DNA of 64,000 nucleotides from Aquitalea aquatilis. GTDB lineage: Bacteria > Pseudomonadota > Gammaproteobacteria > Burkholderiales > Chromobacteriaceae. A model generated the notes under the pieces. It ran no database searches and was not told where the DNA came from. It saw nothing but the letters and a program-made list of their open reading frames with translations. Below are positions 22,231 to 32,215 of this stretch, one piece after another. The position numbers were made by a program, and so were the translations under genes. The number at the start of each line of letters is the position of its first letter. The stretch's first letter is position 1. Location: assembly GCF_005155025.1 (NCBI RefSeq), contig NZ_CP039731.1, forward strand, positions 3,782,001 through 3,846,000. The letters run 5' to 3'.

Positions 22231-24156
22231 TCAAAGCATTTCGACTCTACCCCTGCCGGCTCCTTTCGCTTTGTACATGGCCTGATCTGCTGCATTCAGC
22301 ATCTGCTCTACAGTGAGTTCCTTATTTGCAGCAGAATATAATTGAAAACCAATACTGGCACTTACCGTCACATTCACTTCATCATCCACCACAACAGGGT
22401 GAGAAATGTATTTAACAATCTTCTCCCCAACCTTGACTGCACTCCCAGCACCATGGTGCAGCCCTTCCAGGATAATCACAAATTCATCACCAGCCAGTCT
22501 GAATGCGCTATCCGTTTTTCTGATGTTATCACTCAATCTATTGGCGACTTGACATAGAAGAGCATCGCCAACCTTATGCCCATAATGGTCATTGATACCT
22601 TTAAAGCCATCCAGATCAATAAACAACAGAGCCAATTCCTTTTCCCAGCGTACTGCACGCGCCATCGCCTGAGGCAACACTTCAAAGAAAGCACGCCGGT
22701 TTGGCAGTCCAGTCAATGCATCTCTTCTAGCCTCTTCCTCACGTACTTTTTCCGCTTCCTTCCTTGCCGTGATATCGTGCAAAAAAGCACAAAATATTGT
22801 GCGGTCATCGGAGGTCAGTGCTTTGATACGTACCTCAACAGGAATAAATCCCCCATCGCGGCATTGTGCAGTAAATTCCAATCTTTTATTTAACACATTA
22901 GACTGCCCAGACACCATGTACTGCTTGATGCCGTGCTGGTGCCCTTCCCTCGACTTTTCAGGGACAATTAAATCATGCATCAACTGGCCGATAGCCTCAT
23001 CTGCACTCCAACCAAATAGTACTTCTGCCTGGTGGTTCCATGAAATCACGACACCCGTATCATCGATACTGATATAAGCATCGTAGGCATTATCAATTAC
23101 CGCAGCGAGCTCAGCTTCCCTTTTTATCAGAGATCGTTGTGCATCAGACTGCTCCACCATGCTACGAAACAACATTTCATTGGCAAGATGCAATTCATGC
23201 GTACGCTCTTCAACATCGCTCTCCAGGGTCAACCTCAGCTGTGCCAATGCTGCTTCAGCTTCTTTGCGTTGACTGATATCACTGACAAAGCTAACAAATC
23301 CTTCTAGATGTTCGTTTGCACCCCGTAAAGCGCTAGTGTTCAAGGTAACCCATACCGCATTACCATCTTTATGGATGTAGCGTTTTTCAAATTGATATGA
23401 CTCAATCTCACCCTTGGCCAATTGATTCAGATAGTAAATATTCTTTTCCAGATCATCGGCGTACGTCATTTTCTGAAAGGTCAACACCGACAATTCTTCA
23501 CGGGAATAACCTACGATGGTGCAAAATGAATCATTGACGCGTACCCACTCACCATCGGGTGTAACCAATGCGATACCAACGCCTGCCCGCTCAAATATTT
23601 CTTTGAAATGATCACTACCCGTCCGCCCTTCAAACGCTACTTGGCGGTATACCTTGGTTACTGCCGCAGCCTCACGTGATCTTACCTCCCGCGTAATCAG
23701 AGTGCTCAGATCCTCCAAAATCGACAGCTGCTCAGCGGTAATAGCACGAGCTTTGGTATCAATCGCACATAAAGTGCCAATCGCCAATCCGCTACTCGTT
23801 GTAATGGGCATTCCTGCATAGAAACGAATACCTGGGAAACCAGTCACCAGTGGATTATCACTAAAACGTGCATCCTGCCTCGCATCAGGAATCACTAATG
23901 GCACATCATCTAATATAGTGTGTGCGCAAAACGCCACCTCACGAGAGGTCTCTTTGCTATCCAGTCCAATACTAGACTTAAACCATTGTCTATCCTTGTC
24001 TACCAGACTGAATAAACAAATGGGAACTTCAAGTGTTTTTGACAAAATGCGTACAATGCTATCGAACACTGGCTCTGACGGCGTATCCAACAACTCTAAA
24101 CGGTGTAGTGCATGTAAACGCTCTTGCTCATACACAGGGAAAGGTGCTTGGTACAT
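22231..24156 (-). CDS. GAF-PAS-PAS-GGDEF diguanylate cyclase (AGDEF variant)
   Basis: A 641-residue soluble protein. An N-terminal GAF domain (~25-160; VPICLFSLVDKDRQWF, CAHTILDD, FYAGMPI) is followed by two PAS domains (~185-310 and 350-470) linked by a coiled coil, and a C-terminal GGDEF domain (~475-640). The signature reads AGDEF (near residue 553), a variant known to be active in other cyclases, and the inhibitory RxxD (RKTD) is present five residues before. It most likely synthesises c-di-GMP from two GTP in response to a small-molecule, redox or light cue. There is no EAL domain. Confidence 0.9.
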   Translation of the reverse strand: MYQAPFPVYEQERLHALHRLELLDTPSEPVFDSIVRILSKTLEVPICLFSLVDKDRQWFKSSIGLDSKETSREVAFCAHTILDDVPLVIPDARQDARFSDNPLVTGFPGIRFYAGMPITTSSGLAIGTLCAIDTKARAITAEQLSILEDLSTLITREVRSREAAAVTKVYRQVAFEGRTGSDHFKEIFERAGVGIALVTPDGEWVRVNDSFCTIVGYSREELSVLTFQKMTYADDLEKNIYYLNQLAKGEIESYQFEKRYIHKDGNAVWVTLNTSALRGANEHLEGFVSFVSDISQRKEAEAALAQLRLTLESDVEERTHELHLANEMLFRSMVEQSDAQRSLIKREAELAAVIDNAYDAYISIDDTGVVISWNHQAEVLFGWSADEAIGQLMHDLIVPEKSREGHQHGIKQYMVSGQSNVLNKRLEFTAQCRDGGFIPVEVRIKALTSDDRTIFCAFLHDITARKEAEKVREEEARRDALTGLPNRRAFFEVLPQAMARAVRWEKELALLFIDLDGFKGINDHYGHKVGDALLCQVANRLSDNIRKTDSAFRLAGDEFVIILEGLHHGAGSAVKVGEKIVKYISHPVVVDDEVNVTVSASIGFQLYSAANKELTVEQMLNAADQAMYKAKGAGRGRVEML

Positions 24157-24255
24157 TTTGGTCCATTCAATAAGTGAACTTCACATGCAGATCAGGAATC
24201 ATCCACGAAAGGAACCACAAGTACGAGAAATTACACCCCATACCAGCTTATCAAT

Positions 24256-26544
24256 TTACTTTCCTACCGTTTTATCCAAAAACTTTCCAAGTGCAATATC
24301 TCTGAACTCAATATGCCTCACAAGCCATTCCTTAATATTTTTTACTACTGAAGCAGCATCAACCTCGTCCAGCTCATCTGCAAGATCTCGAATATTAATC
24401 AACAACTGGCAGTGATCTTTTTCATGAGCAATACGATCTGGATACGCATAGCGCTCCATTAAATCATTTTCAGTTTGAAAATGAAATGCAGTAAATTCTA
24501 TTACCTCTTCAAATAAACGACTCAGTTCATCACCATGAATATCATGACTGATCTTCTGAGCCAACAAGTTCACCAGCTCAACAAGGTGTTCATGCTGCCT
24601 GTCGATGGTATCAAAGCCTGTTGCCGGCGCATCCTCAATCAGCATTTCGCTCAATGATGATTTTCTTCCTTCTAAATCTTCATCAAAATATGTGAAGCGA
24701 TTTTTTCCATTCATTTTGCTGGAGTACATTGCCGTGTCCGCAGCCATTAAAAGTGACTCAACATCACTCCCATGCTCAGGAAATATGCTAATTCCGATAC
24801 TCGCGCCGACATAACACTTCTGCTGCTCATCCAATGATATTTCCCGTGAAATTTGGTCAATTATTTTTTCACTGATCGACCCACAATCACTTCGCTCCGC
24901 AACATTTACCAGTAGAACCCAGAACTCATCTCCCCCGGCTCTGGCAACGGTATCTTCTGCGCGGATGCCTGAGCGCAGTCGCTGTGCGACGACCTTCAAT
25001 ACCGTATCACCAGCATCATGGCCAAATCGATCATTGACCAACTTAAAACCATCCAGATCAATAAAAAGAAGACCAAATTGTTCGCCATGCCTGGTGGCAT
25101 GGGAGATCACTTGTGAAAATCGATCAAAAAATAATGAACGATTTGGCAGCCCTGTCAGCTGGTCGTGATAAGCAAGAAACTGCATTTGCTGTTCATTTTC
25201 GATGCGATCAGTCACATCACTAGCAGTACCATAGATGAGTTCGTGCTGCACCACAGCATGCCACTCAATGAAACGATATCCTCCATTCTGGTGGCGGCAT
25301 CTACTCACAAAATGTGAAACAGCCTTTTCCTTTGCCAGATCGGACAACATTGCTCGCATCGAACCCTGGTCATCTGGATGCACAAAATGCAGGATATCAG
25401 TCCCCTCCATTTTGGCTGCAGCATAGCCAAGTACATTCCCCCATGATGCATTGACCTTTAAAAATACCCCGCTCAAATTGGTAATACAAAGTAAATCTGG
25501 AATTAAGGTAAAAAAATCCTCCAACTGTGCTCGTGCAGCACGCAATTCATCATCAGCCTGATCAATTACCATCTGTACTGCATTTCGTCTACGTTGCAGT
25601 ACCAAAAGTCCACATCCACACATTGCCGCCAACAGAGTAAATATAGATATTCTAATTAATGCTTTCTTTTTTATTTCATTCAAAACTGCATCAATATCAC
25701 TGGCAACTGCAACTCTCAATACTGCATTTGTTGCCGTGACTGTTGACCTGATATTTGCCGTCGCCAGCATCCGATGCTCACCAATCGGATTAAACACATC
25801 CGTATTAACACTGATCTCATTCGAAACTGTTGGATATTTTGAGAAAAAAGTATCTTTCCCACCTAAATAAAGTCCAATCAGACTCGGGCGATCTGGTTCA
25901 AACATAAAAAGCGTGCCATCTTCATGTGCGAGTGCAACCCACATTCCGGATGAGTAGCGGACCGCACTGAGGATAATTCTTAACTCAGCCGCATCCAAAG
26001 AAGCCGTTACCACACCAACAAATTTTTTATCCGAATCAAGAATCACTCTGGATAAATTAATAGTCCAATTCCCTCCTACAGTTTTAAATGGCGGACTGAT
26101 GTATAATTTCTTAGGGTCCGGGTTACTTTTTGGAGCAGTAAAGTAGGCTCTACTTCTAAAGTCACGCCCAATAGAATCTGCTTTACTGGACGAAGTCACA
26201 ATCCCGTCTGCATCCAACACAGCTAGCCATCGGATACTAGGAATTGCATCAACCAAAGTAAGCAATTGCTGATCTGCTGTATTCGAACGCCCACGCGTCC
26301 ATTGCCAACTAGATAGATTATGCGTAATGTGATTTAATGTATCATCGACCGCATCAAATTGATGTGCAATCAATGCTTGGACAACTTTTACTTGGCTGGA
26401 TAGTTTTTCCGCCTGGCGCAATTTGCTATTTTTACACTCCCGATATTCAGCAAAAAACATTACAGTCAAAACAAGAATGAAACAGAACAGAAAGAAATAC
26501 CACTCTTTCTTTGACTGCCCGGACATGCTTATGATATATCGCAT
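24256..26544 (-). CDS. Cache-PAS-GGDEF-hemerythrin diguanylate cyclase
   Basis: This 762-residue membrane protein has helices near residues 14-32 and 290-312 flanking a periplasmic dCache sensor (LAVLDADGIVTSS, SRAYFTAPKS, PPFKTVGGNWTINLSR). Next are PAS (~335-445) and GGDEF (~450-610; GGDEF intact near residue 535, RxxD as RAED). A bacteriohemerythrin domain at the C-terminus has the full diiron ligand pattern: His in TIDRQHEH, HxxxE in FHFQTEND, HxxxH in AHEKDH and HxxxxD in RHIEFRD. Hemerythrin domains bind oxygen at a non-heme diiron site, so cyclase activity may follow oxygen or redox state as well as a periplasmic ligand. The family's usual order is hemerythrin first; here it is last. 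Confidence 0.92.
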   Translation of the reverse strand: MRYIISMSGQSKKEWYFFLFCFILVLTVMFFAEYRECKNSKLRQAEKLSSQVKVVQALIAHQFDAVDDTLNHITHNLSSWQWTRGRSNTADQQLLTLVDAIPSIRWLAVLDADGIVTSSSKADSIGRDFRSRAYFTAPKSNPDPKKLYISPPFKTVGGNWTINLSRVILDSDKKFVGVVTASLDAAELRIILSAVRYSSGMWVALAHEDGTLFMFEPDRPSLIGLYLGGKDTFFSKYPTVSNEISVNTDVFNPIGEHRMLATANIRSTVTATNAVLRVAVASDIDAVLNEIKKKALIRISIFTLLAAMCGCGLLVLQRRRNAVQMVIDQADDELRAARAQLEDFFTLIPDLLCITNLSGVFLKVNASWGNVLGYAAAKMEGTDILHFVHPDDQGSMRAMLSDLAKEKAVSHFVSRCRHQNGGYRFIEWHAVVQHELIYGTASDVTDRIENEQQMQFLAYHDQLTGLPNRSLFFDRFSQVISHATRHGEQFGLLFIDLDGFKLVNDRFGHDAGDTVLKVVAQRLRSGIRAEDTVARAGGDEFWVLLVNVAERSDCGSISEKIIDQISREISLDEQQKCYVGASIGISIFPEHGSDVESLLMAADTAMYSSKMNGKNRFTYFDEDLEGRKSSLSEMLIEDAPATGFDTIDRQHEHLVELVNLLAQKISHDIHGDELSRLFEEVIEFTAFHFQTENDLMERYAYPDRIAHEKDHCQLLINIRDLADELDEVDAASVVKNIKEWLVRHIEFRDIALGKFLDKTVGK

Positions 26545-27143
26545 ATATTTTAATTTAATTGTTATTTAATAACTGCCAATCACTTTACTCTGGCGCAATT
26601 CGCATGTGAAAAACTAACGCACCCCGTCGGTTAATTTTATCAAACGCCGCAAGAAAAAATGATTACCATCAATCTATAATTCAAATAAACTGCCGGACGC
26701 AAAATACGTACTTACACTTACAGCGTAGTTCTCCGTGATTCTCACTGCAAGTTGGCGTATCAGTGCCAAGTTCCCTGGAACCTAGATTCCTTTCTTCACC
26801 GTACGCTGTCGCAACGCAGATTGTTTCATGGCGAGGTATTTCGGTTACTCCATCCATTTTAGTGAGAACAATTCTCACTCCAGCCGCTCATCCCCATACC
26901 AGTTACCGACAATTCTGGGCTAGCTGTCAATGCCCTTCCCTAAACATGGAATTCATCATGTACACACTGCCATGCTGCAGCACGTTGCCACCACCTCACG
27001 TCATGACATGTAGATTTTGCGCATGACTGTGGGCAAACAAGGATCGTACTGATCTATATCGTGCAGGATATAGTGGAGCCATGCTCAACCCACATTGGTT
27101 TTCTAGATTTTTTCAGACCTCACCCCCTTGAACACGCCGACGT
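26545..27143. other. Intergenic region, no recognisable gene
   Basis: About 600 bp upstream of the hemerythrin cyclase up to the second IS3-family copy. It should hold the promoter of the minus-strand cyclase. Reading frames present have no recognisable motif. Its right end carries TTTTCAGACCT and CACCCCCTTGAAC, which recur at 32179-32206. Confidence 0.55.
27108..27133 (+). repeat. Near-direct repeat, left copy
   Basis: TTTTCAGACCT followed directly by CACCCCCTTGAAC. The same two blocks (one mismatch in the second) recur at 32179-32206 with four extra bases between them, on the far side of the IS copy and the AT-rich segment. Confidence 0.6.
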
Positions 27144-27204
27144 CCCCCCGGTATTGAGCAGCACGTGACTTTAGAGTCCAATCAACCCCACACGGAGATT
27201 GGAC

Positions 27205-27467
27205 ATGAAGAAACGATTCACCGAAGAACAGATCATCGGCTTCCTGCGCGAAGCAGAAGCCGGCATGCCCGTTGCACAGTTGTGCCGCAAATACGCCTTC
27301 TCAGAAGCCAGCTATTACCTCTGGCGCAACAAATTCGGCGGCATGAAGTCTCCGAGGCCAAGCGCCTCAAAGAGCTGGAAACCGAAAATGCGCGCCTGAA
27401 AAAACTCCTGGCCGAGACCATGCTCGAGAACGAGATTGCCAAAGAGGCCCTGCGAAAAAAGTGGTAA
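27205..27467 (+). pseudogene. IS3-family transposase OrfA, frameshifted
   Basis: Starts at ATG after GGAG with MKKRFTEEQIIGFLREAEAG, the helix-turn-helix protein that binds the element's ends. After NKFGGM the frame is lost: about one base is missing near nt 27346-27352 compared with the family pattern GGMEVSEAKRLK. The continuation (SEAKRLKELETENARLKKLL, ending ALRKKW) is in another frame up to 27467. Confidence 0.8.
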
Positions 27468-28256
27468 GCGCACCGTCACGGCGGGAGTTGGTGCGCCATA
27501 TTGTGGGCAAAGGACTCAGTGAGCGTCGATTGCTGCGTCTGGCCGGCATGAGCCCCAGTTCATTCCGCTACCAGCCCGCCAACGACCGTCATGTCGCCTT
27601 GAAAGCGCAGATCATCGCGCTCGCCCAACGGCACCGTCGCTACGGTGCTGGCATGATCTATTTGATAGCTGCGGCAAAGCGGCATGGTGGTCAATCACAA
27701 GCGGGTGGACCGGCTTTATGCTGAGGCAGGTCTACAAATTCGCCGGCGCAAGCGCAAGAAAATTCCCGTGGCCGACCGTCACCCACTGGCTCGCCCTTTG
27801 GCTGCCAATCAGGTCTGGTCGATGGACTTTGTGTTCGACCGGACGGCTGAGGGGCGTGCCATCAAGAATCTGACGGTGGTCGATGATGCCACGCATGAGG
27901 CAGTCGCCATTGTTCCGGAACGTGCGATGAGAGGCCTGCATCTGACCCGCGTCCTCGATCAGCTGGCGAAGACACGTGGCTTGCCCAAAGCCATCAGGAC
28001 CGATAATGGCAAGGAATTCTGCAGCCGTGCGATGTTGAGCTGGGCCCACGCTCGTGGGGTTCAGCTCTTTCTCATCGAACCGGGCAAGCCCAATCAGAAC
28101 GCTTACATCGAATCCTTTAACGGGCGTTTCCGGGACGAGTGCCTGAACGAGCACTGCTTCACCAGCCTGCGCCATGCCCAGGTTGTCATCGAAGCCTGGC
28201 GGAAGGAGTACAACAACGAAAGACCCAAGAAAGCACTGGGTGGTTTGACGCCGGCA
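27461..28256 (+). pseudogene. IS3-family transposase OrfB, frameshifted and 3'-truncated
   Basis: The integrase-like DDE transposase. The first part (GLSERRLLRLAGMSPSSFRY, HRRYGAGMIYL) is separated from the second ([20 protein letters not shown] onward) by one extra base near 27665; copy 1 reads TTGAAGCTG where this copy has TTGATAGCTG. The three catalytic acids are visible: D in VWSMDFV, D in IRTDNGKEF and E in [10 protein letters not shown]. The C-terminus is lost at the junction with AT-rich DNA. Confidence 0.82.
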
Positions 28257-28523
28257 CGTCGAGGTGGCCATAAATCAATCGTCAATTCAATTTAAAAAAA
28301 ATCAAACAAATTAAATCATTTGCTTATAAATAATTTTGTGCTAAAAATATTAATTTTTCAAGAATATTACAACCTCAACTCATGAAAAATTAGTTTTAAT
28401 TTTTATTATTTCTGTACTAATCAAAATCAAGTATTAATTTCAAACAATCGATTGCTTGATAGCTCCAATAGATGACTATTAAGGTGTAGAGTGTAAAAAC
28501 CATCCTAATCTCATGGAAAGTTA

Positions 28524-29717
28524 ATGAACCAAAAAATTAGAAAGCAAATACTTATAATTGAGGACAGCAAAAGTCAGAGAATGCTTTTAAAATCATATTG
28601 TGAGCAGTATGGTAATATTTTAGTTCTAGATGCTGCGGATGGATATCAAGGATGGTGCATTAGCAATCAAAAAGAAACTCTTGATTTGATAATTGTGGAT
28701 CTGAATTTACCAAAAATGGATGGAATTCAGTTAATTGAGAAATTTGCGAGAAGACCCCAAATTCCTGCGATTATCATAATTAGCGAAAAATACTCAGATC
28801 TTCTTTTATCAAGCTCGTATGCCGCACAGGAATTAGGATTTCATAAAGTAGCTATACTTGAGAAACCAATAAATAAAAATGAGTTACACCACACAATAAA
28901 ATCATTACTTGACACATTCCAAATCACACCAAACTCAGAACATAACTTCCCTCTAATTGATATTGTTTCCGGATTAGCAAAAAACCAATTTACAGCTCAC
29001 TATCAACCAATATACAACAGTATTAGTGGTGCAATCCAGCAACTTGAAGCACTTGCACGCTGGAATCACCCTTCAGCAGGGCTTGTCACCCCAAACCAGT
29101 TTATTACAACACTAGAATATGAAGGATTAATAACTTTACTAACACATAAAATCGTACAAACGAGTCTAGACATGCTTTTACGAAATGAGAAACTATCAAA
29201 AATGAAAATATCGATAAATCTTTCAAGAAAATTATTAGTAGATGATGAATTTATTGAATGGTTAATATATCAAGTTAATTTGAGAAAAATTGATTATAAC
29301 CAAATAGTTCTAGAAATAACAGAAACGATGGCCTTTTCCAACTCAGGTCACTCACTGGCTACCTTATTGAGATTACGAATGAAAGGCTTCGAAATATCAC
29401 TTGATGACTTTGGAACAGGGCACACCAATCTAGAGCATATAAAAAATCTACCAATATCAGAACTAAAAATTGACAGAAGCATCATCAAAAATATACACAA
29501 AAACAAGAGAAGCCAACATATTACATCTGGCATGAAAAACATAGCAGCCGATCTCGGAATAAAAATGGTTGCAGAAGGAATTGACAATGCAGAAGATCTA
29601 AAATTTATTTGCAACAACTACAATGACATTAATCTTCAAGGCTATTTTCTCTGCAAACCCATTCATTCCGAAATGATAACTGAAAATATTACAATAAAAG
29701 ATAAATTAAATTCATAA
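28524..29717 (+). CDS. REC-EAL response regulator phosphodiesterase (RocR/VieA-like architecture)
   Basis: A 397-residue protein with an N-terminal receiver domain (acidic pair E13/D14, phospho-acceptor D59 in VDLNLPKMDG, Lys 114 in LEKPI) and a C-terminal EAL domain. The latter has intact EALARW (E175), NLSRK, EITET, DDFGTG, KIDRS, AEGID and QGYF, so it should hydrolyse c-di-GMP under control of a histidine kinase that is not in the window. Length matches RocR-type proteins (~390). The start ATG follows GGAAAG. Base composition is very AT-rich, unlike the genes on either side of the segment, which points to separate acquisition. Confidence 0.9.
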   Translation: MNQKIRKQILIIEDSKSQRMLLKSYCEQYGNILVLDAADGYQGWCISNQKETLDLIIVDLNLPKMDGIQLIEKFARRPQIPAIIIISEKYSDLLLSSSYAAQELGFHKVAILEKPINKNELHHTIKSLLDTFQITPNSEHNFPLIDIVSGLAKNQFTAHYQPIYNSISGAIQQLEALARWNHPSAGLVTPNQFITTLEYEGLITLLTHKIVQTSLDMLLRNEKLSKMKISINLSRKLLVDDEFIEWLIYQVNLRKIDYNQIVLEITETMAFSNSGHSLATLLRLRMKGFEISLDDFGTGHTNLEHIKNLPISELKIDRSIIKNIHKNKRSQHITSGMKNIAADLGIKMVAEGIDNAEDLKFICNNYNDINLQGYFLCKPIHSEMITENITIKDKLNS

Positions 29718-29838
29718 CTGAGAAAATCACATTCACTAATAAATAAGCCATAAAAAATCAATCAACAAAACCATTGCTCTCGCTGAAAACACGCATACCA
29801 ATTTAGCAGTATTCAAAAAATTCCTCGAAAGTAAAAAT

Positions 29839-30045
29839 ATGAAAATTGACAACAAGCATAACAATTACACGGAAGCAACAAAAATACTTGATAACTTAGT
29901 TGTGCTAAATTCAGACAAACCAGAATGCTTAACACAGTTACTAGAATTACAATTCATCTTACGTGACCTGCGCAGAGAGATGGACGCACTGAATAAAGAG
30001 ACAATTCAGTTTAATTCAAAAGTTACAACAACTACGCACGACTAG
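29839..30045 (+). CDS. Small helical protein of unknown function
   Basis: A 68-residue hydrophilic protein, mostly helical (LTQLLELQFILRDLRREMDA), with no signal peptide or membrane helix. I do not recognise a family. It lies 121 bp after the REC-EAL gene, in the same direction and the same AT-rich composition. It may be an accessory to that regulator or a chance reading frame; only a weak purine-rich stretch precedes the ATG. Confidence 0.5.
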   Translation: MKIDNKHNNYTEATKILDNLVVLNSDKPECLTQLLELQFILRDLRREMDALNKETIQFNSKVTTTTHD

Positions 30046-30264
30046 AATTGCGTGCTCAACATGTCGACGAAGACTTATCTTAAAAAAATGGGCTCTGAAC
30101 TTAATGTCAATCTTACTCGTTAAATAAATCACAAATCTCAACAAAACCGCACCAGTAAAAATAATTATATTTATTAAAACGACTTAATTAGGATATTTCC
30201 CATTTGCATTAACTATAGCGAAAATCTAATCCTGAGTATTTAAACAGCTTACTAGCTACGCAAA

Positions 30265-30402
30265 TGGGACTGGGACTGGGACTGGGACTGGGACTGGGAC
30301 TGGGACTGGGACTGGGACTGGGACTGGGACTGGGACTGGGACTGGGACTGGGACTGGGACTGGGACTGGGACTGGGACTGGGACTGGGACTGGGACTGGG
30401 AC
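30265..30402 (+). repeat. Hexanucleotide tandem array, 23 x TGGGAC
   Basis: Twenty-three perfect, uninterrupted copies of TGGGAC (138 bp) in otherwise AT-rich intergenic DNA. It ends 75 bp before the chemoreceptor start codon. Each unit gives a GGG run separated by three bases, so the plus strand fits the canonical G-quadruplex pattern many times over. The perfect homogeneity means it is either recent or still changing in length. Confidence 0.98.
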
Positions 30403-30477
30403 TTTAATAAAACTTATTTTAAAAATAAAAATTCATGAACAATTTTACTCGAAAATATTTACACAAGGAGATGTAGA

Positions 30478-32094
30478 ATGACCGTAGCACGAAGAATAAT
30501 AATTCAGATTACATTAGCGATTATCGCCATCATTGGCATAACTTCTTTTAGCGTCTACACTCAAAAAAAATTGGCAGATACCGCTAGAAAATTTTCAACC
30601 GTTGACTATCCAAATCTTATCACACTTAATAAGTTGAGCCAAGCGACAGGGCAACTCAGAGTAGATACAATGCAGTACCTGCTTTCTACCACATCAGATG
30701 AAAGAGCGGAAAGCAAAGTCTCAATGAGTAAATCATACACTATTGCAAAATCATTCCTGACCGACTATGAAAGAATGATTAAGAACGAGGAAGATCGCAT
30801 AGACTTTAACGAAAATAAGGAAAAACTAGAAACATATTACAAAAAAATAACACCAGCCATGATCGCAGTTGAAAAGGGAGACCTCAATTTAGCAATAAAG
30901 ATTCGAAAGGAGCAAATTGTCCCAGCAGCGAAAGAGCTATTTCTAGCAATTGAAAAGCATATTAATTACAATAAAAAATATGTCGAAAGTGAAGCAACGC
31001 AAGCCAACCAACAAGCCTTAATAGCAAAAAATATATCAATATTAGTATCGATACTATCTGCGATAGTATTAATACTCAGCGGATTACGAACTTTTAGCTC
31101 CATTATCAAACCATTAAATGAATTAAAAATCACGATGACTGAAATTCAAGAAAATCTTGATTTCACCAAAAAAGTTACAATTATTTACAGACAAGATGAA
31201 GTTGGAAAAACCGCCATTGCTTTCAATAAATTAATTTCTGAAATTAATAGTAGCCTACGGCATATTTCAGAAACCTGCAAAAAAGTCAGCTCTTACTCAA
31301 GCGATCTTGCCAAAACGGCGATTAATGTTTCGCAAGCAGCTAGCAACCAAAATGAAGCATCTGCGAGTATAGCCACCACAATGGAAGAGCTTACTGTCAG
31401 TATCAATCACGTAGGCACGCGTGCGAATAAAACTAGTGAAAAAACAAATGAAGCGAATAAATTAGCAGAGATAGGTCAAGCTGTAATAGGGAAAACCGTT
31501 CAAGACATTCGCTCAATTCATGCCACCGTAAGCAATACAACCAACAGTATCAAAGCGCTAGAACATGAAAATAGCAGGGTCGCATCCGCAGTAGATAGTA
31601 TTAAGGATATTGCAGAACAGACTAATCTGCTTGCTTTGAATGCGGCGATTGAAGCAGCTCGTGCGGGTGAACAAGGTCGTGGCTTTGCTGTTGTTGCCGA
31701 TGAGGTACGCAAACTAGCTGAACGCACGACAAGCCTTACTAGTGAGATTAATAATATCATAAAAAGTATCACCACTGCATCTCGACAAAGTGTAGAGGCT
31801 ATGGCAAAGACTCAAAATCTTGTAGAGGCTGGTGTTAAAGGAGCAGATAATGCCCTTCAATCGATTGAACAAATTGATAGCGCATCATCTGATGCGAAAG
31901 AAATGGTATCAGAAATTACGGATGCAATTCGTGAACAGGCTACTGCTAGTACTTCCATTGCTGTTCAGGTTGAACAAATAGCTCAGATGGCAGAAAAATC
32001 AAGTGATGCAGCAAGGAAAACGGAGTCTACAGCAAATAAACTTGACCTAGCCGTTATATCAATGACAGAAGCCGTTCGCAAGTATCAACTATAG
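30478..32094 (+). CDS. Methyl-accepting chemotaxis protein (4HB-type), AT-rich gene
   Basis: A 538-residue chemoreceptor: membrane helices at ~7-27 and ~184-205, a periplasmic four-helix bundle between them ([20 protein letters not shown], 4HB_MCP pattern), HAMP-like linker and the signalling hairpin ([36 protein letters not shown]). A strong AAGGAG lies before the ATG. It shares the layout of the 539-residue receptor at 14284-15903 and a similar end (RKYQL versus RHYKL) but is far more AT-rich in its N-terminal half, while the conserved tip is closer to normal composition. Its promoter region contains the 23-copy TGGGAC array, so expression could vary with array length. Confidence 0.93.
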   Translation: MTVARRIIIQITLAIIAIIGITSFSVYTQKKLADTARKFSTVDYPNLITLNKLSQATGQLRVDTMQYLLSTTSDERAESKVSMSKSYTIAKSFLTDYERMIKNEEDRIDFNENKEKLETYYKKITPAMIAVEKGDLNLAIKIRKEQIVPAAKELFLAIEKHINYNKKYVESEATQANQQALIAKNISILVSILSAIVLILSGLRTFSSIIKPLNELKITMTEIQENLDFTKKVTIIYRQDEVGKTAIAFNKLISEINSSLRHISETCKKVSSYSSDLAKTAINVSQAASNQNEASASIATTMEELTVSINHVGTRANKTSEKTNEANKLAEIGQAVIGKTVQDIRSIHATVSNTTNSIKALEHENSRVASAVDSIKDIAEQTNLLALNAAIEAARAGEQGRGFAVVADEVRKLAERTTSLTSEINNIIKSITTASRQSVEAMAKTQNLVEAGVKGADNALQSIEQIDSASSDAKEMVSEITDAIREQATASTSIAVQVEQIAQMAEKSSDAARKTESTANKLDLAVISMTEAVRKYQL

Positions 32095-32178
32095 AACTAA
32101 TTTCACTCACTAATTTAATAAAGAATGTTTTAGTCAATTTCATAAGGACATCGCCGATACAATCCATTATTTTAAATA

Positions 32179-32206
32179 TTTTCAGACCTATATCACCTCC
32201 TTGAAC
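32179..32206 (+). repeat. Near-direct repeat, right copy
   Basis: TTTTCAGACCT, four bases (ATAT), then CACCTCCTTGAAC; counterpart of 27108-27133. Here it passes directly into the hairpin leader of the DUF932 gene. Confidence 0.6.
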
Positions 32207-32215
32207 CCGCACAGC

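Larger units (their letters stand above)
27144..28256 (+). mobile_element. IS3-family (IS407-like) element, copy 2, right end truncated
   Basis: Better preserved than copy 1 and in the same orientation. It begins with a C-rich end (CCCCCCGGTATTGAGCAGC) matching copy 1 and follows it until GCCGGCA, where the last codons of orfB and the right inverted repeat are missing and AT-rich DNA starts abruptly. The element carries two single-base frameshifts and is probably immobile. Confidence 0.82.

Noticed and set aside
30265-30402. CRISPR array
   Set aside because: The repeat is a 6-base unit with no spacers, so it is a simple tandem array.
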